DNA from: Amycolatopsis regifaucium | GTDB taxonomy: Bacteria; Actinomycetota; Actinomycetes; Mycobacteriales; Pseudonocardiaceae | NCBI RefSeq assembly: GCF_001613935.1 | Contig: NZ_LQCI01000049.1 | Span: 1-64,000 of the forward strand | DNA: 64,000 bases | Reading direction: 5' to 3' | In this document: positions 16,289 to 25,090 of the stretch, one piece after another | Layout: every line of letters starts with the position of its first letter | How positions within the stretch are numbered: the stretch's first letter is position 1 | The notes under the pieces: model-generated | The model's database searches: none | Seen by the model: the letters and a program-made list of their open reading frames with translations, nothing else | What the model was told of the DNA's origin: nothing | Made by a program: the position numbers and the translations under genes

Positions 16289-18582
16289 CCTCGACTGAAA
16301 CGTCCAAGCAGACCACCACCGCGACCGGTACCGCCAACGGCGTCGGCGCGAGCCCCCGGCGTCCCGACGGCACGGTCAAGGTGCGCGGTGAATTCGCCTA
16401 CTCCTCGGACCTCTGGCACGAGGACATGTTGTGGGGCGCCACCCTGCGCAGCCCGCATCCGTACGCGCGGATCACCGGCATCGACCTCACCGGGGCCCTC
16501 GCGGTGCAAGGGGTTTACGCGGTGCTGACGCACGAAGACGTGCCCGGGCTGAACAAGTACGGCCTGGAACACTCCGACCAGCCGGTGCTGGCCGTCGACG
16601 TCGTGCGCTACGAGGGCGAGCCGGTGGCGCTCGTCGCGGCGGATCATCCCGAAACCGCGCGGCGCGCGATGAAGCGGATCAAGGTCTCCTACGAGGTCCT
16701 CGAACCGGTGACGGATTCCGAGAAAGCCGCCGCGGGCGAGGGCGCCGAGCTGCACCCGGGCGGGAACGTCGTGCGGCACGCCAAGATCCGCCACGGCGAC
16801 CAATCCGTCACGGCCGACGTCGTGGTGTCCGGGGTGTACGAGGTCGGCATGCAGGACCAGGCCTTCCTCGGTCCCGAGTCGGGCATGGCGATCCCGGACA
16901 CCGAAGGCGGTGTCGACCTTTACGTGGCCACGCAATGGCTTCACGTCGACCAGCAGCAGATCGTCGCCGCGCTGGGCCTGCCCAAGGACAAGGTACGGCT
17001 GACGCTCGGCGGCGTCGGCGGCGCGTTCGGCGGCCGCGAGGACCTCTCGATCCAGGTCCACGCGTGTCTGCTCGCGTTGCACACCGGCAAGCCGGTCAAG
17101 ATGGTCTACAACCGCGAGGAATCCTTCTACGGTCACGTGCACCGCCACCCCGCGAAGATGTACTACGAGCACGGCGCGGACAAGGACGGCCGGCTCGTCT
17201 ATGTGAAGGCGAAGTTGTACCTGGACGGCGGCGCGTACGCCTCGTCCACCGGCGCGGTGGTCGCGAACGCCGCCACCCTCGGCGTCGGTCCGTACAATGT
17301 GGACAGTGCATCGGTCGACTGCTGGGGCGTGTACACCAACAACCCGCCCTGTGGGGCGATGCGCGGCTTCGGCGCGGTGCAGGCGGCGTTCGCCTACGAG
17401 TCCCAGATGGACAAACTCGCCGAGGCCTGCGGTATCGACCCGGTCGACATCCGGATCCGCAACGCGATGGCCGAAGGCAGCGTCATGCCGACCGGCCAGG
17501 TGGTCGATTCGGCCGCGCCGGTCGCCGAACTGCTGGAACGCCTGCGCGCGAAACCGCTTCCTGTCCAGGACAGGGATCTCGACCTGCGCCGGATGCCCGG
17601 CGGCGTCTCCAACACCACACACGGTGAGGGCGTCGTCCGCGGGGTCGGCTACGCCGTCGGAATCAAGAACATCTGCTTCTCCGAGGGATTCGACGACTAC
17701 TCGACGGCCCGCGTGCGGCTGCAGCTCGTCGGCGGCGAACCCGCGGCGACCGTGCACACCGCGGCCTGCGAGGTCGGCCAGGGTCTGGTGACGATCATGC
17801 AGCAGATCGTGCGCACCGAACTCGGCATCGAGCAGGTGACGATCCTGCCGATGGACACCACCATCGGCAACGGCGGCTCGACGTCGGCCTCCCGGCAGAG
17901 CTACGTCACCGGCGGCGCCGTCCAGGCCGCGTGCGTCGCGGTGCGGTCGGGGCTGCACAAGCAGCTCGCGGGCAAGCTCGCCGCGGACGGGAAGCTGAAC
18001 GTCGTCGGGAACAAGGTCGTCTCGGCGGACGGCCGGGTACTGGCGGACCTCGCCGACGTCCTCGGTGACGAGGTCTTCGACGAGACCGTCGAATGGCGGC
18101 ACCGCCCGACCGTGCCGATCGATCCCGAAACGGGGCAAGGCGACGCGCATGTCCAGTACGGCTTCGCGGCGCACCGCGCGGTCGTCGACGTCGACACCGA
18201 ACTCGGGCTGATCAAGGTCGTCGCGCTCGACTGCGCGCAGGACGTCGGAAAAGCCCTCAACCCGCAGGCGGTACTCGGCCAGATCCAGGGCGGGTCCGCG
18301 CAGGGCCTCGGCCTCGCGGTGATGGAGGAGATCCAGACCGTCGACGGGAAGATCCGCAACCCGTCCTTCACCGACTACCTCATCCCGACCGTGCTGGACA
18401 TGCCGCCGATGGACATCGACGTCCTGGAACGGCCGGACCCCAACGCGCCGTATGGTCTGCGCGGGGTCGGTGAACCGCCGACGATCTCGTCCACCCCGGC
18501 GATCGTCGCGGCCATCCGCGCGGCCACCGGGCTGGCGCTCACCCGGGTCCCGGTACGCCCCGAACACCTCACCGGCACCTGA
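16285..18582 (+). CDS. Xanthine dehydrogenase, molybdopterin-binding subunit
   Basis: The 765-aa large subunit. It contains the aldehyde oxidase/xanthine dehydrogenase hammerhead region (RGEFAYSSDLWHEDMLWGATLRSPHPYARI). Molybdopterin-binding blocks include GGVGGAFGGRED near residue 245, GAMRGFGAVQAAFAYE, TSASRQSYVTGGAVQ, and near the C-terminus YGLRGVGEPPTISSTPAI with the catalytic-type Glu. It oxidises hypoxanthine/xanthine to urate with the two smaller subunits. The start ATG overlaps the deaminase stop (ATGA). No xdhC-like maturation gene is adjacent. Confidence 0.93.
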   Translation: MTSTETSKQTTTATGTANGVGASPRRPDGTVKVRGEFAYSSDLWHEDMLWGATLRSPHPYARITGIDLTGALAVQGVYAVLTHEDVPGLNKYGLEHSDQPVLAVDVVRYEGEPVALVAADHPETARRAMKRIKVSYEVLEPVTDSEKAAAGEGAELHPGGNVVRHAKIRHGDQSVTADVVVSGVYEVGMQDQAFLGPESGMAIPDTEGGVDLYVATQWLHVDQQQIVAALGLPKDKVRLTLGGVGGAFGGREDLSIQVHACLLALHTGKPVKMVYNREESFYGHVHRHPAKMYYEHGADKDGRLVYVKAKLYLDGGAYASSTGAVVANAATLGVGPYNVDSASVDCWGVYTNNPPCGAMRGFGAVQAAFAYESQMDKLAEACGIDPVDIRIRNAMAEGSVMPTGQVVDSAAPVAELLERLRAKPLPVQDRDLDLRRMPGGVSNTTHGEGVVRGVGYAVGIKNICFSEGFDDYSTARVRLQLVGGEPAATVHTAACEVGQGLVTIMQQIVRTELGIEQVTILPMDTTIGNGGSTSASRQSYVTGGAVQAACVAVRSGLHKQLAGKLAADGKLNVVGNKVVSADGRVLADLADVLGDEVFDETVEWRHRPTVPIDPETGQGDAHVQYGFAAHRAVVDVDTELGLIKVVALDCAQDVGKALNPQAVLGQIQGGSAQGLGLAVMEEIQTVDGKIRNPSFTDYLIPTVLDMPPMDIDVLERPDPNAPYGLRGVGEPPTISSTPAIVAAIRAATGLALTRVPVRPEHLTGT

Positions 18583-18616
18583 GCACCACCGTACTTTTCG
18601 AACTAGGAGTCCAGCT

Positions 18617-19111
18617 GTGGGTACCCGTCTGTCCATTTCGGAGTCCGACGAGCGGAAATGGCTCGCCGAGGCCGTCGACCTGGCCACCGCGAACGTCGAA
18701 CGCGGCGGTGGTCCGTTCGGCGCGATGATCGTGCGGGACGGTTCGGTGCTGGCCACCGGGACCAACCAGGTGACGCCGAGCCTGGACCCGACCGCGCACG
18801 CCGAGGTGGTCGCGATCCGCGCCGCCTGCCAGGCGATCGGCGACTACAAACTCGACGGCTGTGTCCTCGTGACCTCCTGCGAGCCTTGCCCGCTGTGCCT
18901 TTCCGCCGCGCTCTGGGCGCGCGTCGGCAAGGTGATCTACGCCGCCGACCGGCACGACGCGGCCGAGGCGGGCTTCGACGACCGCGAGTTCTACGAGCTC
19001 TTTTCCCGCCCGCGTGAGACCTGGTCACTACCCGTCGGCCAACTGTCCCTTTCGGACTCTTTCGCGCCTTTCCAGGCCTGGCTGTCGAAACCCGACAAGA
19101 AGGCTTACTGA
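18617..19111 (+). CDS. guaD: Guanine deaminase, cytidine-deaminase fold
   Basis: A 164-aa zinc deaminase. The zinc ligands and catalytic Glu are in THAEVVAIRAAC-type sequence (AHAEVVAIRAAC) and SCEPCPLCLSAALWARV. The downstream DDREFYELFSRPRE stretch is usual in the B. subtilis GuaD-like branch of nucleoside deaminases. It converts guanine to xanthine, feeding the xanthine dehydrogenase just upstream (34-bp gap). GTG 18617 follows an AGGAG at 18605, which supports this start. A tRNA adenosine deaminase role is less likely given the context. Confidence 0.88.
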   Translation: MGTRLSISESDERKWLAEAVDLATANVERGGGPFGAMIVRDGSVLATGTNQVTPSLDPTAHAEVVAIRAACQAIGDYKLDGCVLVTSCEPCPLCLSAALWARVGKVIYAADRHDAAEAGFDDREFYELFSRPRETWSLPVGQLSLSDSFAPFQAWLSKPDKKAY

Positions 19112-19189
19112 TTAGGCGAATCGTAGTCGGCTGGTTCGGCTGCCCACACCTGCTCCGCCGACCGTTGGCTTACTGATTTTCTTCCCGCC

Positions 19190-19203
19190 CCACAACGTTG
19201 TGG
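19190..19203. promoter_or_regulatory. Perfect 14-bp palindrome before the purine permease
   Basis: CCACAACGTTGTGG lies 7 bp upstream of the permease start codon, over the usual ribosome-binding position. Its half-site CCACAA also occurs in the palindrome at the pucR start. It may be a regulator site or a translation-level hairpin. The rest of 19112-19210 holds nothing recognisable. Confidence 0.45.
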
Positions 19204-19210
19204 AGTAGGC

Positions 19211-20653
19211 ATGACCCAATTAGGTACAGAGCGTCCCCACCTGCCCTCGCCCGAGCCGAGGCGGCTGTCCGGGCTCGACCGCTGGTTCAAGATCTCCCAC
19301 CGCGGCAGCACGATCGGCCGCGAAGTGCGCGGCGGGATCACCACCTTCGTCGCGATGTGTTACATCGTGCTGCTCAACCCGCTCATCCTCGGCGCGTCGG
19401 CCGACATCACCGGCGCGCGGCTGAGCACGGAGGCGATCACCACCGCGACCGCGCTGGCGGCGGGGGTGACCACCATCCTGATGGGACTCGTGGGCAACGC
19501 GCCGCTGGCGCTCGCGGCCGGTCTCGGCGTCAACGGCGTCGTCGCCTTCCAGATGGCACCCGCCATGACGTGGGCGCAGGCCTTCGGGCTCGTCGTCCTC
19601 GAAGGTGTTTGCATCGTGTTCATGGCCGTTTCCGGGATCCGGGAACGGATCATCAACGCGATCCCGATGCCGCTCAAGGTCGCCATCACCGTCGGCATCG
19701 GGCTCTACATCGCACTGGTCGGCCTGGTCAGCGCCGGGTTCGTGACGCGGACACCGGACGCCGCCCAGTCGACGGTGCCGGTGCGGATGGGGATCGGCGG
19801 ACATCTGGAAGGGTGGCCGATCGCGATCTTCTGCCTCGGCCTGCTGCTGATGATCGTGCTCGTGAGCCGGGGGGTGCCGGGGGCGGTGCTGATCAGCATC
19901 GCGGTCGCGACCGGGCTCGCGGTGCTGGTCAACAGCGTGTTTCACGTCGGCGGCTGGGGTCTGGTCGAGCCGAAGGTCCCCGAGCACGTCGTGGCGAATC
20001 CCGATTTCAGCCTCCTGGGCGACATCGATCTCTTCGGCGGGTTCGGCTCGGCGGGCGCGGTGACCGCGGCGGTGTTCCTGTTCACCCTGGTGCTTTCCGG
20101 GTTCTTCGACGCGATGGGCACGATCACCAGCGTCTCGGAGGAGGCAGGCCTGACCAAGGACGGCAAGGTCGAAGGGATGGGCCGCATCCTGCTGGTCGAC
20201 GGCGCGGGCGCGCTCGCGGGCGGTGTGACCGGGTCCGCCCCGAACACGGTCTTCCTGGAATCCGCCGCGGGAGTCGGCGAAGGTGCGCGGACCGGGCTGG
20301 CCAGTATCGTCACCGGCGGTCTGTTCACCGCGACCCTGTTCCTGACCCCGATCGCCGCGATCGTCCCGGCACAGGCGGCGGCGCCCGCGCTGGTCGTCAT
20401 CGGCGGGATGATGATGGCGCAGTGCGCGCGGATTCCCTGGCGGGACCTGGATTTCGCGATTCCGGTGTTCCTGACCATCGCGCTGATCCCGTTCACCTAC
20501 TCGATCACCAACGGTATCGGCGCCGGACTGGTCGCCTACGTGCTGATCAAGATCTGCACGGGCAAGTTCCGTGAGATCGGCTGGATCCTGGGGATCCTGG
20601 CCGCCGTGTTCGGCTTGTACTTCGGTATCGAAGGGATCATGTCGTGGTTCTGA
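19211..20653 (+). CDS. NCS2 family purine permease (AzgA-like)
   Basis: A 480-aa permease of the NCS2/AzgA branch. It opens with RWFKISHRGSTIGREVRGGITTFVAMCYIVLLNPLIL. It contains GLGVNGVVAF, FDAMGTITSVSEEAGLTKDG and GSAPNTVFLESAAGVGEGARTGLASIVTG, signatures of hypoxanthine/guanine/adenine transporters. Many hydrophobic helices follow through residue ~478. It should bring purine bases in for the deaminases and dehydrogenase upstream. Its stop codon overlaps the next gene's ATG (TGATG). Confidence 0.9.
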   Translation: MTQLGTERPHLPSPEPRRLSGLDRWFKISHRGSTIGREVRGGITTFVAMCYIVLLNPLILGASADITGARLSTEAITTATALAAGVTTILMGLVGNAPLALAAGLGVNGVVAFQMAPAMTWAQAFGLVVLEGVCIVFMAVSGIRERIINAIPMPLKVAITVGIGLYIALVGLVSAGFVTRTPDAAQSTVPVRMGIGGHLEGWPIAIFCLGLLLMIVLVSRGVPGAVLISIAVATGLAVLVNSVFHVGGWGLVEPKVPEHVVANPDFSLLGDIDLFGGFGSAGAVTAAVFLFTLVLSGFFDAMGTITSVSEEAGLTKDGKVEGMGRILLVDGAGALAGGVTGSAPNTVFLESAAGVGEGARTGLASIVTGGLFTATLFLTPIAAIVPAQAAAPALVVIGGMMMAQCARIPWRDLDFAIPVFLTIALIPFTYSITNGIGAGLVAYVLIKICTGKFREIGWILGILAAVFGLYFGIEGIMSWF

Positions 20654-21015
20654 TGTTCCTCAACGGCGGCGGGATGCGCGGCGGTCCGCTGCACGGACAA
20701 CTGCAAGGCGCGCCGTTGTGCTGCGTGGCGCGTTCGGCCCCGAAGTACCGGTATTTCTCGGTGGGGGACCGGTTCCCGGCGATGTACGAGGGCGGCACCG
20801 GATCCGTGGTCGGCGAGGTCTACGACCTGCCGCTCACGGTACTGCGGGATCACCTCGTCCCGGCCGAGCCGCCGGAACTGGAGCTGGGTGTCGTCGAACT
20901 GGAGGACGGCGCGGCCTGCCTCGCGACCGTTCTGCGCTCGTCCTTTGTGGACTCGCCTGAGCTGACCGACATCACCGAGGTCGGGGACTGGCGGGCGTAT
21001 TCGGCCTCCCGCTAG
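20653..21015 (+). CDS. Stand-alone allophanate hydrolase C-domain-like protein (AtzF_C/GGCT-like)
   Basis: A 120-aa protein. FLNGGGMRGGPLHGQLQGA at the start, and DITEVGDWRAY at the end, match the C-terminal domain of allophanate hydrolase, a gamma-glutamylcyclotransferase-like fold. Here the domain stands alone. Start ATG 20653 overlaps the permease stop by one base; an in-frame GTG at 20644 is possible. It is translationally coupled to the purine permease, which hints at a role on ureido compounds released from purines. The actual reaction is unknown. Confidence 0.65.
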   Translation: MFLNGGGMRGGPLHGQLQGAPLCCVARSAPKYRYFSVGDRFPAMYEGGTGSVVGEVYDLPLTVLRDHLVPAEPPELELGVVELEDGAACLATVLRSSFVDSPELTDITEVGDWRAYSASR

Positions 21016-21050
21016 CGGCGGGACGGCCAGCGTTCGGCGCCCGGGGCCGA

Positions 21051-21107
21051 AGTACATGATGGCCCCCTTCCTTGCGCTAGGCGCAAGGAAGGGGGCCATC
21101 ATGTACT
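21051..21107. repeat. 57-bp perfect palindrome between convergent genes, copy 2
   Basis: Arms of 27 bp around TAG, identical at every base to 10927-10983. A partial match to that copy's outer arm (ACCCCGAAT then ACTCACGA) follows at about 21126-21141. It separates the AtzF_C-like gene from the convergent TetR gene and is a likely bidirectional terminator. Confidence 0.8.
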
Positions 21108-21136
21108 GGGAAGGGAGCCTTCGCGACCCCGAATAC

Positions 21137-21709
21137 TCACGAGCCGAGCAAGGTCCGGGCCAGTGCGACCGACGAAGCCCCGGCGACCTCGAGCGCCTCC
21201 GTGTTCCGCAGTGACCGGCTCAGCACGAACGCCCCTTCGAGACTGTTCACCAACGCGATCGTGAGCTGCCGTGCGGCAGCGGGTGCGAGGCCGTACTTGC
21301 CCAGTTTCCCGGTACCCGCTTCGATCCACGCCGTGAAGACGTCGGCCGTCGCGACCCGCAGCTTTTCGTTGGTGCTGGCGACCTCGAGCGCGACGGTCGC
21401 GATCGGACAGGCATCGGCGTAGTCGGTCTCGCGGAGTGTTTCGGCGGCGCCGGCGAAGCACGCCTCGATCCCATGGATCAGGTCCGGCTCGTCGGCGAAG
21501 AAGATGTCGAACAGCGCGACGTACATCATCCCGGAGGTGCGGATGACCTCCTCGCCGAGTTGCTCCTTGCCGCCGGGGAAGAAGTGGTACAGCGAGCCGA
21601 AGGGCGCGTTCGCGGCCTCGACGATCTGCTTCACCCCGGTGCCGGTGTACCCGTTCCGCCGGAGCAGTTCGGCGCCGGCGTTGACGATACGTTCCCTGGT
21701 CCCTGTCAC
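21137..21709 (-). CDS. TetR family regulator (LmrA/YxaF-like)
   Basis: A 190-aa TetR protein from GTG 21709. The helix-turn-helix is TRERIVNAGAELLRRNGYTGTGVKQIVEAANAPFGSLYHFFPGGKEQLGEEVIR, which resembles the LmrA/YxaF group. The start is set at MTGTRERIV because an AGGGG precedes it and the upstream codons run through the operator-like palindrome at 21717. It is divergent from the secreted peptidase gene with a 145-bp gap. Autoregulation is probable; whether it also controls the peptidase is open. Confidence 0.83.
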   Translation of the reverse strand: MTGTRERIVNAGAELLRRNGYTGTGVKQIVEAANAPFGSLYHFFPGGKEQLGEEVIRTSGMMYVALFDIFFADEPDLIHGIEACFAGAAETLRETDYADACPIATVALEVASTNEKLRVATADVFTAWIEAGTGKLGKYGLAPAAARQLTIALVNSLEGAFVLSRSLRNTEALEVAGASSVALARTLLGS

Positions 21710-21716
21710 CCCCTCA

Positions 21717-21734
21717 TGATAGAGCGTTCTATCA
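21717..21734. promoter_or_regulatory. TetR operator-like palindrome
   Basis: TGATAGAGCGTTCTATCA is an 18-bp near-perfect palindrome (8 of 9 positions symmetric) ending 8 bp before the tetR start codon. It is of the TAGA..TCTA kind bound by many TetR repressors. An autoregulatory operator is inferred from position. Confidence 0.65.
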
Positions 21735-21854
21735 AGAGTCGAACGTCCCCTTATCCCTTGGTTCAGCATCCGGTGCGACCTGCGGTCGATGTCCGCCCGG
21801 TATGCCGCGTCCTAGCGTCGTGAGCCGTGGGAATCCAAGGAAAAGGGGAAAGAG

Positions 21855-23369
21855 ATGAAGCGGCTCATGGCCGTCGGCATGCTCCCGGTGATCGTGGCCG
21901 GGCTGGTCGCCGGAGCCACCCCGGCTTCGGCGAGCATCCCGGCTCACTACGCCGATCAGAAGCTTGCCTGGCGTCCCTGCGCGGAAGAGGAGCTGATCTC
22001 GTTGCCGCCGGGCACCGACATCGGCGGCCTCGAATGCGCGACCTACCGCACACCTCGCGACTGGGACCGTCCGCACGAGCGGCAGGATCTGACGATCGCG
22101 ATCAGCAGGCTGAAGTCGACCGAGCCGTCGACGGCCTCGTTGCTCACCAATCCCGGCGGGCCGGGTGGCGCCGGTCGTTGGCAGCCGACGATGTTCCGCG
22201 GGCAGGCGAAGCTGCGCGAACATCAGGACATCATCGGCATCGACGTCCGGGGGACGGGCAAGAGCACCAATGTCACCTGCCGGGGAGCCGTCGGCGCCAT
22301 CCGGCAGCTGGACCCGCGCGATCGCGATCCGCGCAACCTGGCCCAGATCCTGGCGAACGCCGAGTACGTCGCCAAGAGCTGTCAGAACGCCAATGGCGAA
22401 CTCGGTCCGCTGATCACCACGTATCAGACGATCAGGGACTTCGACCTGCTCCGGACGCTGCTCGGTCGGGATAAGATCAACTGGGTCGGCTACTCGGGCG
22501 GCACTTGGCTGGGGGCGCATTACGCGCAGCGGTTCCCCCAGCGGACGGGGCGGTTCGTGCTCGACTCCTCGACGGAGTTCACCACGGACTGGCAGAAGAC
22601 GTTCGACCGGCAGCCGGTCGGCTTCGAACGACGCTGGCGGCAGGACTTCCTGCCTTGGATGGCGCGGTACGACGCCAAGTATCACTTCGGCACCAGTGGT
22701 GAAGAGGTCCGGCAGACCTACGAGCGAGTGCGTTATGCCTTGTCCCGCAACCCGATCGACGGGAAGGGGCAGATGGACCTCGATACCGCCATCATCTACC
22801 TGCTTTACAAGAAAGCCGTGTTCCCGGCACTCGCCGACTTGCTGGTCAAGATCCGGGCGGCGGTGGAGAACGGGGCGCCGGAACAGGCCATGGCCGACGC
22901 TCGCGCCGCGGCGAAGGACGCGGGTGACTTCTCCGACGCGCAGGACGCCACCTTCTGGAACACCGTCTGTGGTGAAGGGCGCTTCATCGGTACCCGCGAA
23001 TCGCTGATCCGTGAATCACAGCGGAACCTCGACCGCGGCCTGCTCCTCGCGGGCGGTGGCACGTTGAACGCTTCGGTCTGCCTGTTCTGGGACAAGGAAC
23101 CGCGCCCGCTGCCGAAGCTGGACGGCAAGGGGGTGCCGCCGGTGCTCATCGTCCATTCCGAGCACGACCCGGCCACGGCGATCGAGGGTGCCAGGCGGGC
23201 ACACGCGAAGTTCGCGAACTCGCGGATGCTGACCGTGACCGGTGAAGGCGACCACGGGCTCTACGCGGACGGGAACCCCGCGGTGGACGAGATCGTGAAC
23301 GCCTACCTGGTCGACGGGATCGTCCCCGCCGACCAGAGCGTCCCCGGAATGCCGCTGCCCGTGCCCTAG
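21855..23369 (+). CDS. Secreted alpha/beta-hydrolase peptidase (tripeptidyl aminopeptidase type)
   Basis: A 504-aa exported hydrolase. The signal peptide is MKRLMAVGMLPVIVAGLVAG... with likely cleavage after TPASA (residue ~27). The oxyanion region is LLTNPGGPGGAG, the nucleophile elbow is GYSGGTWLG near residue 213, and the C-terminal TAP-like domain (PPVLIVHSEHDPATAIEGA ... GEGDHGLYADG) supplies the acid and His. Such enzymes remove N-terminal tripeptides outside the cell. An AAAGGGGAAAGAG stretch precedes the ATG. Its end overlaps the convergent urate oxidase by 4 bp. It is not obviously part of the purine pathway. Confidence 0.87.
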   Translation: MKRLMAVGMLPVIVAGLVAGATPASASIPAHYADQKLAWRPCAEEELISLPPGTDIGGLECATYRTPRDWDRPHERQDLTIAISRLKSTEPSTASLLTNPGGPGGAGRWQPTMFRGQAKLREHQDIIGIDVRGTGKSTNVTCRGAVGAIRQLDPRDRDPRNLAQILANAEYVAKSCQNANGELGPLITTYQTIRDFDLLRTLLGRDKINWVGYSGGTWLGAHYAQRFPQRTGRFVLDSSTEFTTDWQKTFDRQPVGFERRWRQDFLPWMARYDAKYHFGTSGEEVRQTYERVRYALSRNPIDGKGQMDLDTAIIYLLYKKAVFPALADLLVKIRAAVENGAPEQAMADARAAAKDAGDFSDAQDATFWNTVCGEGRFIGTRESLIRESQRNLDRGLLLAGGGTLNASVCLFWDKEPRPLPKLDGKGVPPVLIVHSEHDPATAIEGARRAHAKFANSRMLTVTGEGDHGLYADGNPAVDEIVNAYLVDGIVPADQSVPGMPLPVP

Positions 23370-24244
23370 AAAGCGGCGAGGGTGTGCCAGGCCAGGCCCG
23401 GGTCTTCCGCGTCGTCGCGGAGGACCACACCCTCGATCAAGCCGTACGGACGGTCTGCGGCGTAGAAGACCTCGTTGTCGTTCTTCAGTCCGAACGGCGA
23501 CAGGTCCACCAGGAAATGGTGCTTGTTCGGCAGGGACAGCCGGACTTCGGCGACCTCTTCGCGTTCCTTGAGCACAGCCTCTCCCATCGCGTACAGCGTC
23601 TGCTGCAGGGAGAGGCTGTGCTTGTCCGCGAAGGTCTCCAGCAGGATCCGCCGGACCTCGGCGTGGCTCGTGGCCCAGTCGATCCCGTCGCCCTGATAGC
23701 GCCAGCGCGCGGTCACCGCGGTCGCGAGGATCCGGTCGTTCGTCTCGGCCAGTGTCGTGTACTTGTCACGCGGGAAACCGTGGAACTCCGAGCCGGTCGA
23801 CTTGAGCACCACGAGATCGTCCAATCCGGACACCACCCACGCCTGGCCGTCCTGAATGGTCACCGCGGTGGTGCGCTTTTCGCTACCGGCCTGGGAGAAC
23901 GCGTGGTCATGGCCGGAGATGCGGTTCCAGCCGTGCTCGTCGATCAGGATCCGCGTGCCCGAGATGTGCTCGAACGAGTCGACGAAATGCCGTCCGAGAC
24001 GCAGGGCGAACTCCTCGATCTCGCCGACCGGCGCCTCCTTTGCGAAGGCGTAGACGGTGTTCTTCTGGGTATCGGTCGCGACGACGTCGGCGTTGTCGCC
24101 GGTCAGATGGGTGGCCGCGAGGTCACCGCGCAGCGACGTCGACACGGTGAGGTCCTTGAGGTGGTGGACGCTGCCCTCGCGCCGGACGGTGACGAGCCGG
24201 ACTTCGGCCTTGCCGTACTGGTTGGGGCCCAGGGTGATGGCCAC
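23366..24244 (-). CDS. Urate oxidase (uricase)
   Basis: A 292-aa cofactor-free urate oxidase, making 5-hydroxyisourate. LGPNQYGKAEVRLV carries the catalytic Lys near residue 12. The TDTQKNTVYAFAKE block carries the Thr of the active site. HFVDSFEHI and the KHHFLVDLSPFGLKNDNEVF block, with its His, complete it. Length is normal for the family. It is the last gene of the minus-strand run uraD-uraH-uricase, 6 bp after uraH. Convergent overlap with the peptidase gene. Confidence 0.95.
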   Translation of the reverse strand: MAITLGPNQYGKAEVRLVTVRREGSVHHLKDLTVSTSLRGDLAATHLTGDNADVVATDTQKNTVYAFAKEAPVGEIEEFALRLGRHFVDSFEHISGTRILIDEHGWNRISGHDHAFSQAGSEKRTTAVTIQDGQAWVVSGLDDLVVLKSTGSEFHGFPRDKYTTLAETNDRILATAVTARWRYQGDGIDWATSHAEVRRILLETFADKHSLSLQQTLYAMGEAVLKEREEVAEVRLSLPNKHHFLVDLSPFGLKNDNEVFYAADRPYGLIEGVVLRDDAEDPGLAWHTLAAF

Positions 24245-24250
24245 GGGCGA

Positions 24251-24568
24251 TCAGCTCCCTCGATAGGTGGAATACGCGAACGGGCTCAGCAGCAACGGCA
24301 CGTGGTGGTGCTCGGTTCCGTCGGCGATGCGGAAGGTCAGGGTGATTTCGGGGAAGAACGCGTCCGGGCCGAGGTGGGCGCCGGTGTCGAAGACCAGCCG
24401 GTACACCCCGGGTTCCAGGGTGTCCGGGCCGAGGTCGCGGATCCGGCCGTCGGCGTCGGTCCGCCCGTCGGCGACAAGGTCACCCGCGCCGGTTTCGAGC
24501 CGGACCCCGACGCCCGCCGCCGGTCGTCCCGCGGCGGTGTCGAGGATGTGCGTGGTCACGAGACTCAT
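24251..24568 (-). CDS. uraH: 5-Hydroxyisourate hydrolase
   Basis: A 105-aa transthyretin-like protein. It starts SLVTTHILDTAAGRPAAGVGVRL, with the active-site His, and ends in the diagnostic tetrapeptide YRGS. It hydrolyses 5-hydroxyisourate to OHCU, the step after uricase. Its start overlaps the uraD stop by 4 bp (ATGA) and it lies 6 bp before the uricase gene, so the three enzymes are made from one transcript. Confidence 0.95.
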   Translation of the reverse strand: MSLVTTHILDTAAGRPAAGVGVRLETGAGDLVADGRTDADGRIRDLGPDTLEPGVYRLVFDTGAHLGPDAFFPEITLTFRIADGTEHHHVPLLLSPFAYSTYRGS

Positions 24569-25056
24569 GCCGTCACCGCCTTTTCCAGCCGCAGTGCGGC
24601 GATCTTGGCCAGCTCGCGGCCGGCGACTTCGAGTTCCTGGTCAGGGTCGTTCGACAGCCGCGACCGGAGGTTCTCCAGCAGTTCGGCGCCGCTCCGGCCG
24701 CTCGCGCACACCAGGAAGACATGCCCGAACGTCGCTTCGTACTCGGCGTTGGCCGCGGCGAACTCGCGCGCGGCGTCACCGTCCACACCGGACTGCTCCG
24801 ACCGCGACCAGCCTGCCTCGGTGCTCTCGCCGCCCGCTTTCTCCCCGATCCGGGGATGGGCGGTCATCGCCTGCCGCACCTCTTCGGGACGCAAGGGGGT
24901 GAGTGCTTCGGACATGGCGAGCAGCGCGGCCAGGTCGGTGTAGGGGCGCCTGGCCAGCAGGGTTTCCACCCAACGCGGGACGTCGAGGCAGGCGGTCAGC
25001 ACCGGCCGGACGTCCTGTGCGGGCGCCTGGTTGAACTCTCGGATGGTCAGCGGCAC
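24565..25056 (-). CDS. uraD: OHCU decarboxylase
   Basis: A 163-aa protein from GTG 25056 (MPLTIREFNQAPAQDVRPVL). It has the family's AHPRIGEKA motif with the catalytic His, and EYEATFGHVFLVCASGRSGAELLENL. It decarboxylates OHCU to S-allantoin. The open frame runs further upstream, but only from this GTG does the sequence look like the family. No strong ribosome-binding site was seen. A palindrome at 25091-25105 lies just upstream, so this gene may have its own regulated promoter. Confidence 0.92.
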   Translation of the reverse strand: MPLTIREFNQAPAQDVRPVLTACLDVPRWVETLLARRPYTDLAALLAMSEALTPLRPEEVRQAMTAHPRIGEKAGGESTEAGWSRSEQSGVDGDAAREFAAANAEYEATFGHVFLVCASGRSGAELLENLRSRLSNDPDQELEVAGRELAKIAALRLEKAVTA

Positions 25057-25090
25057 GGGAATGGACGGTACGGTGGCGCGTCCACCGTCG

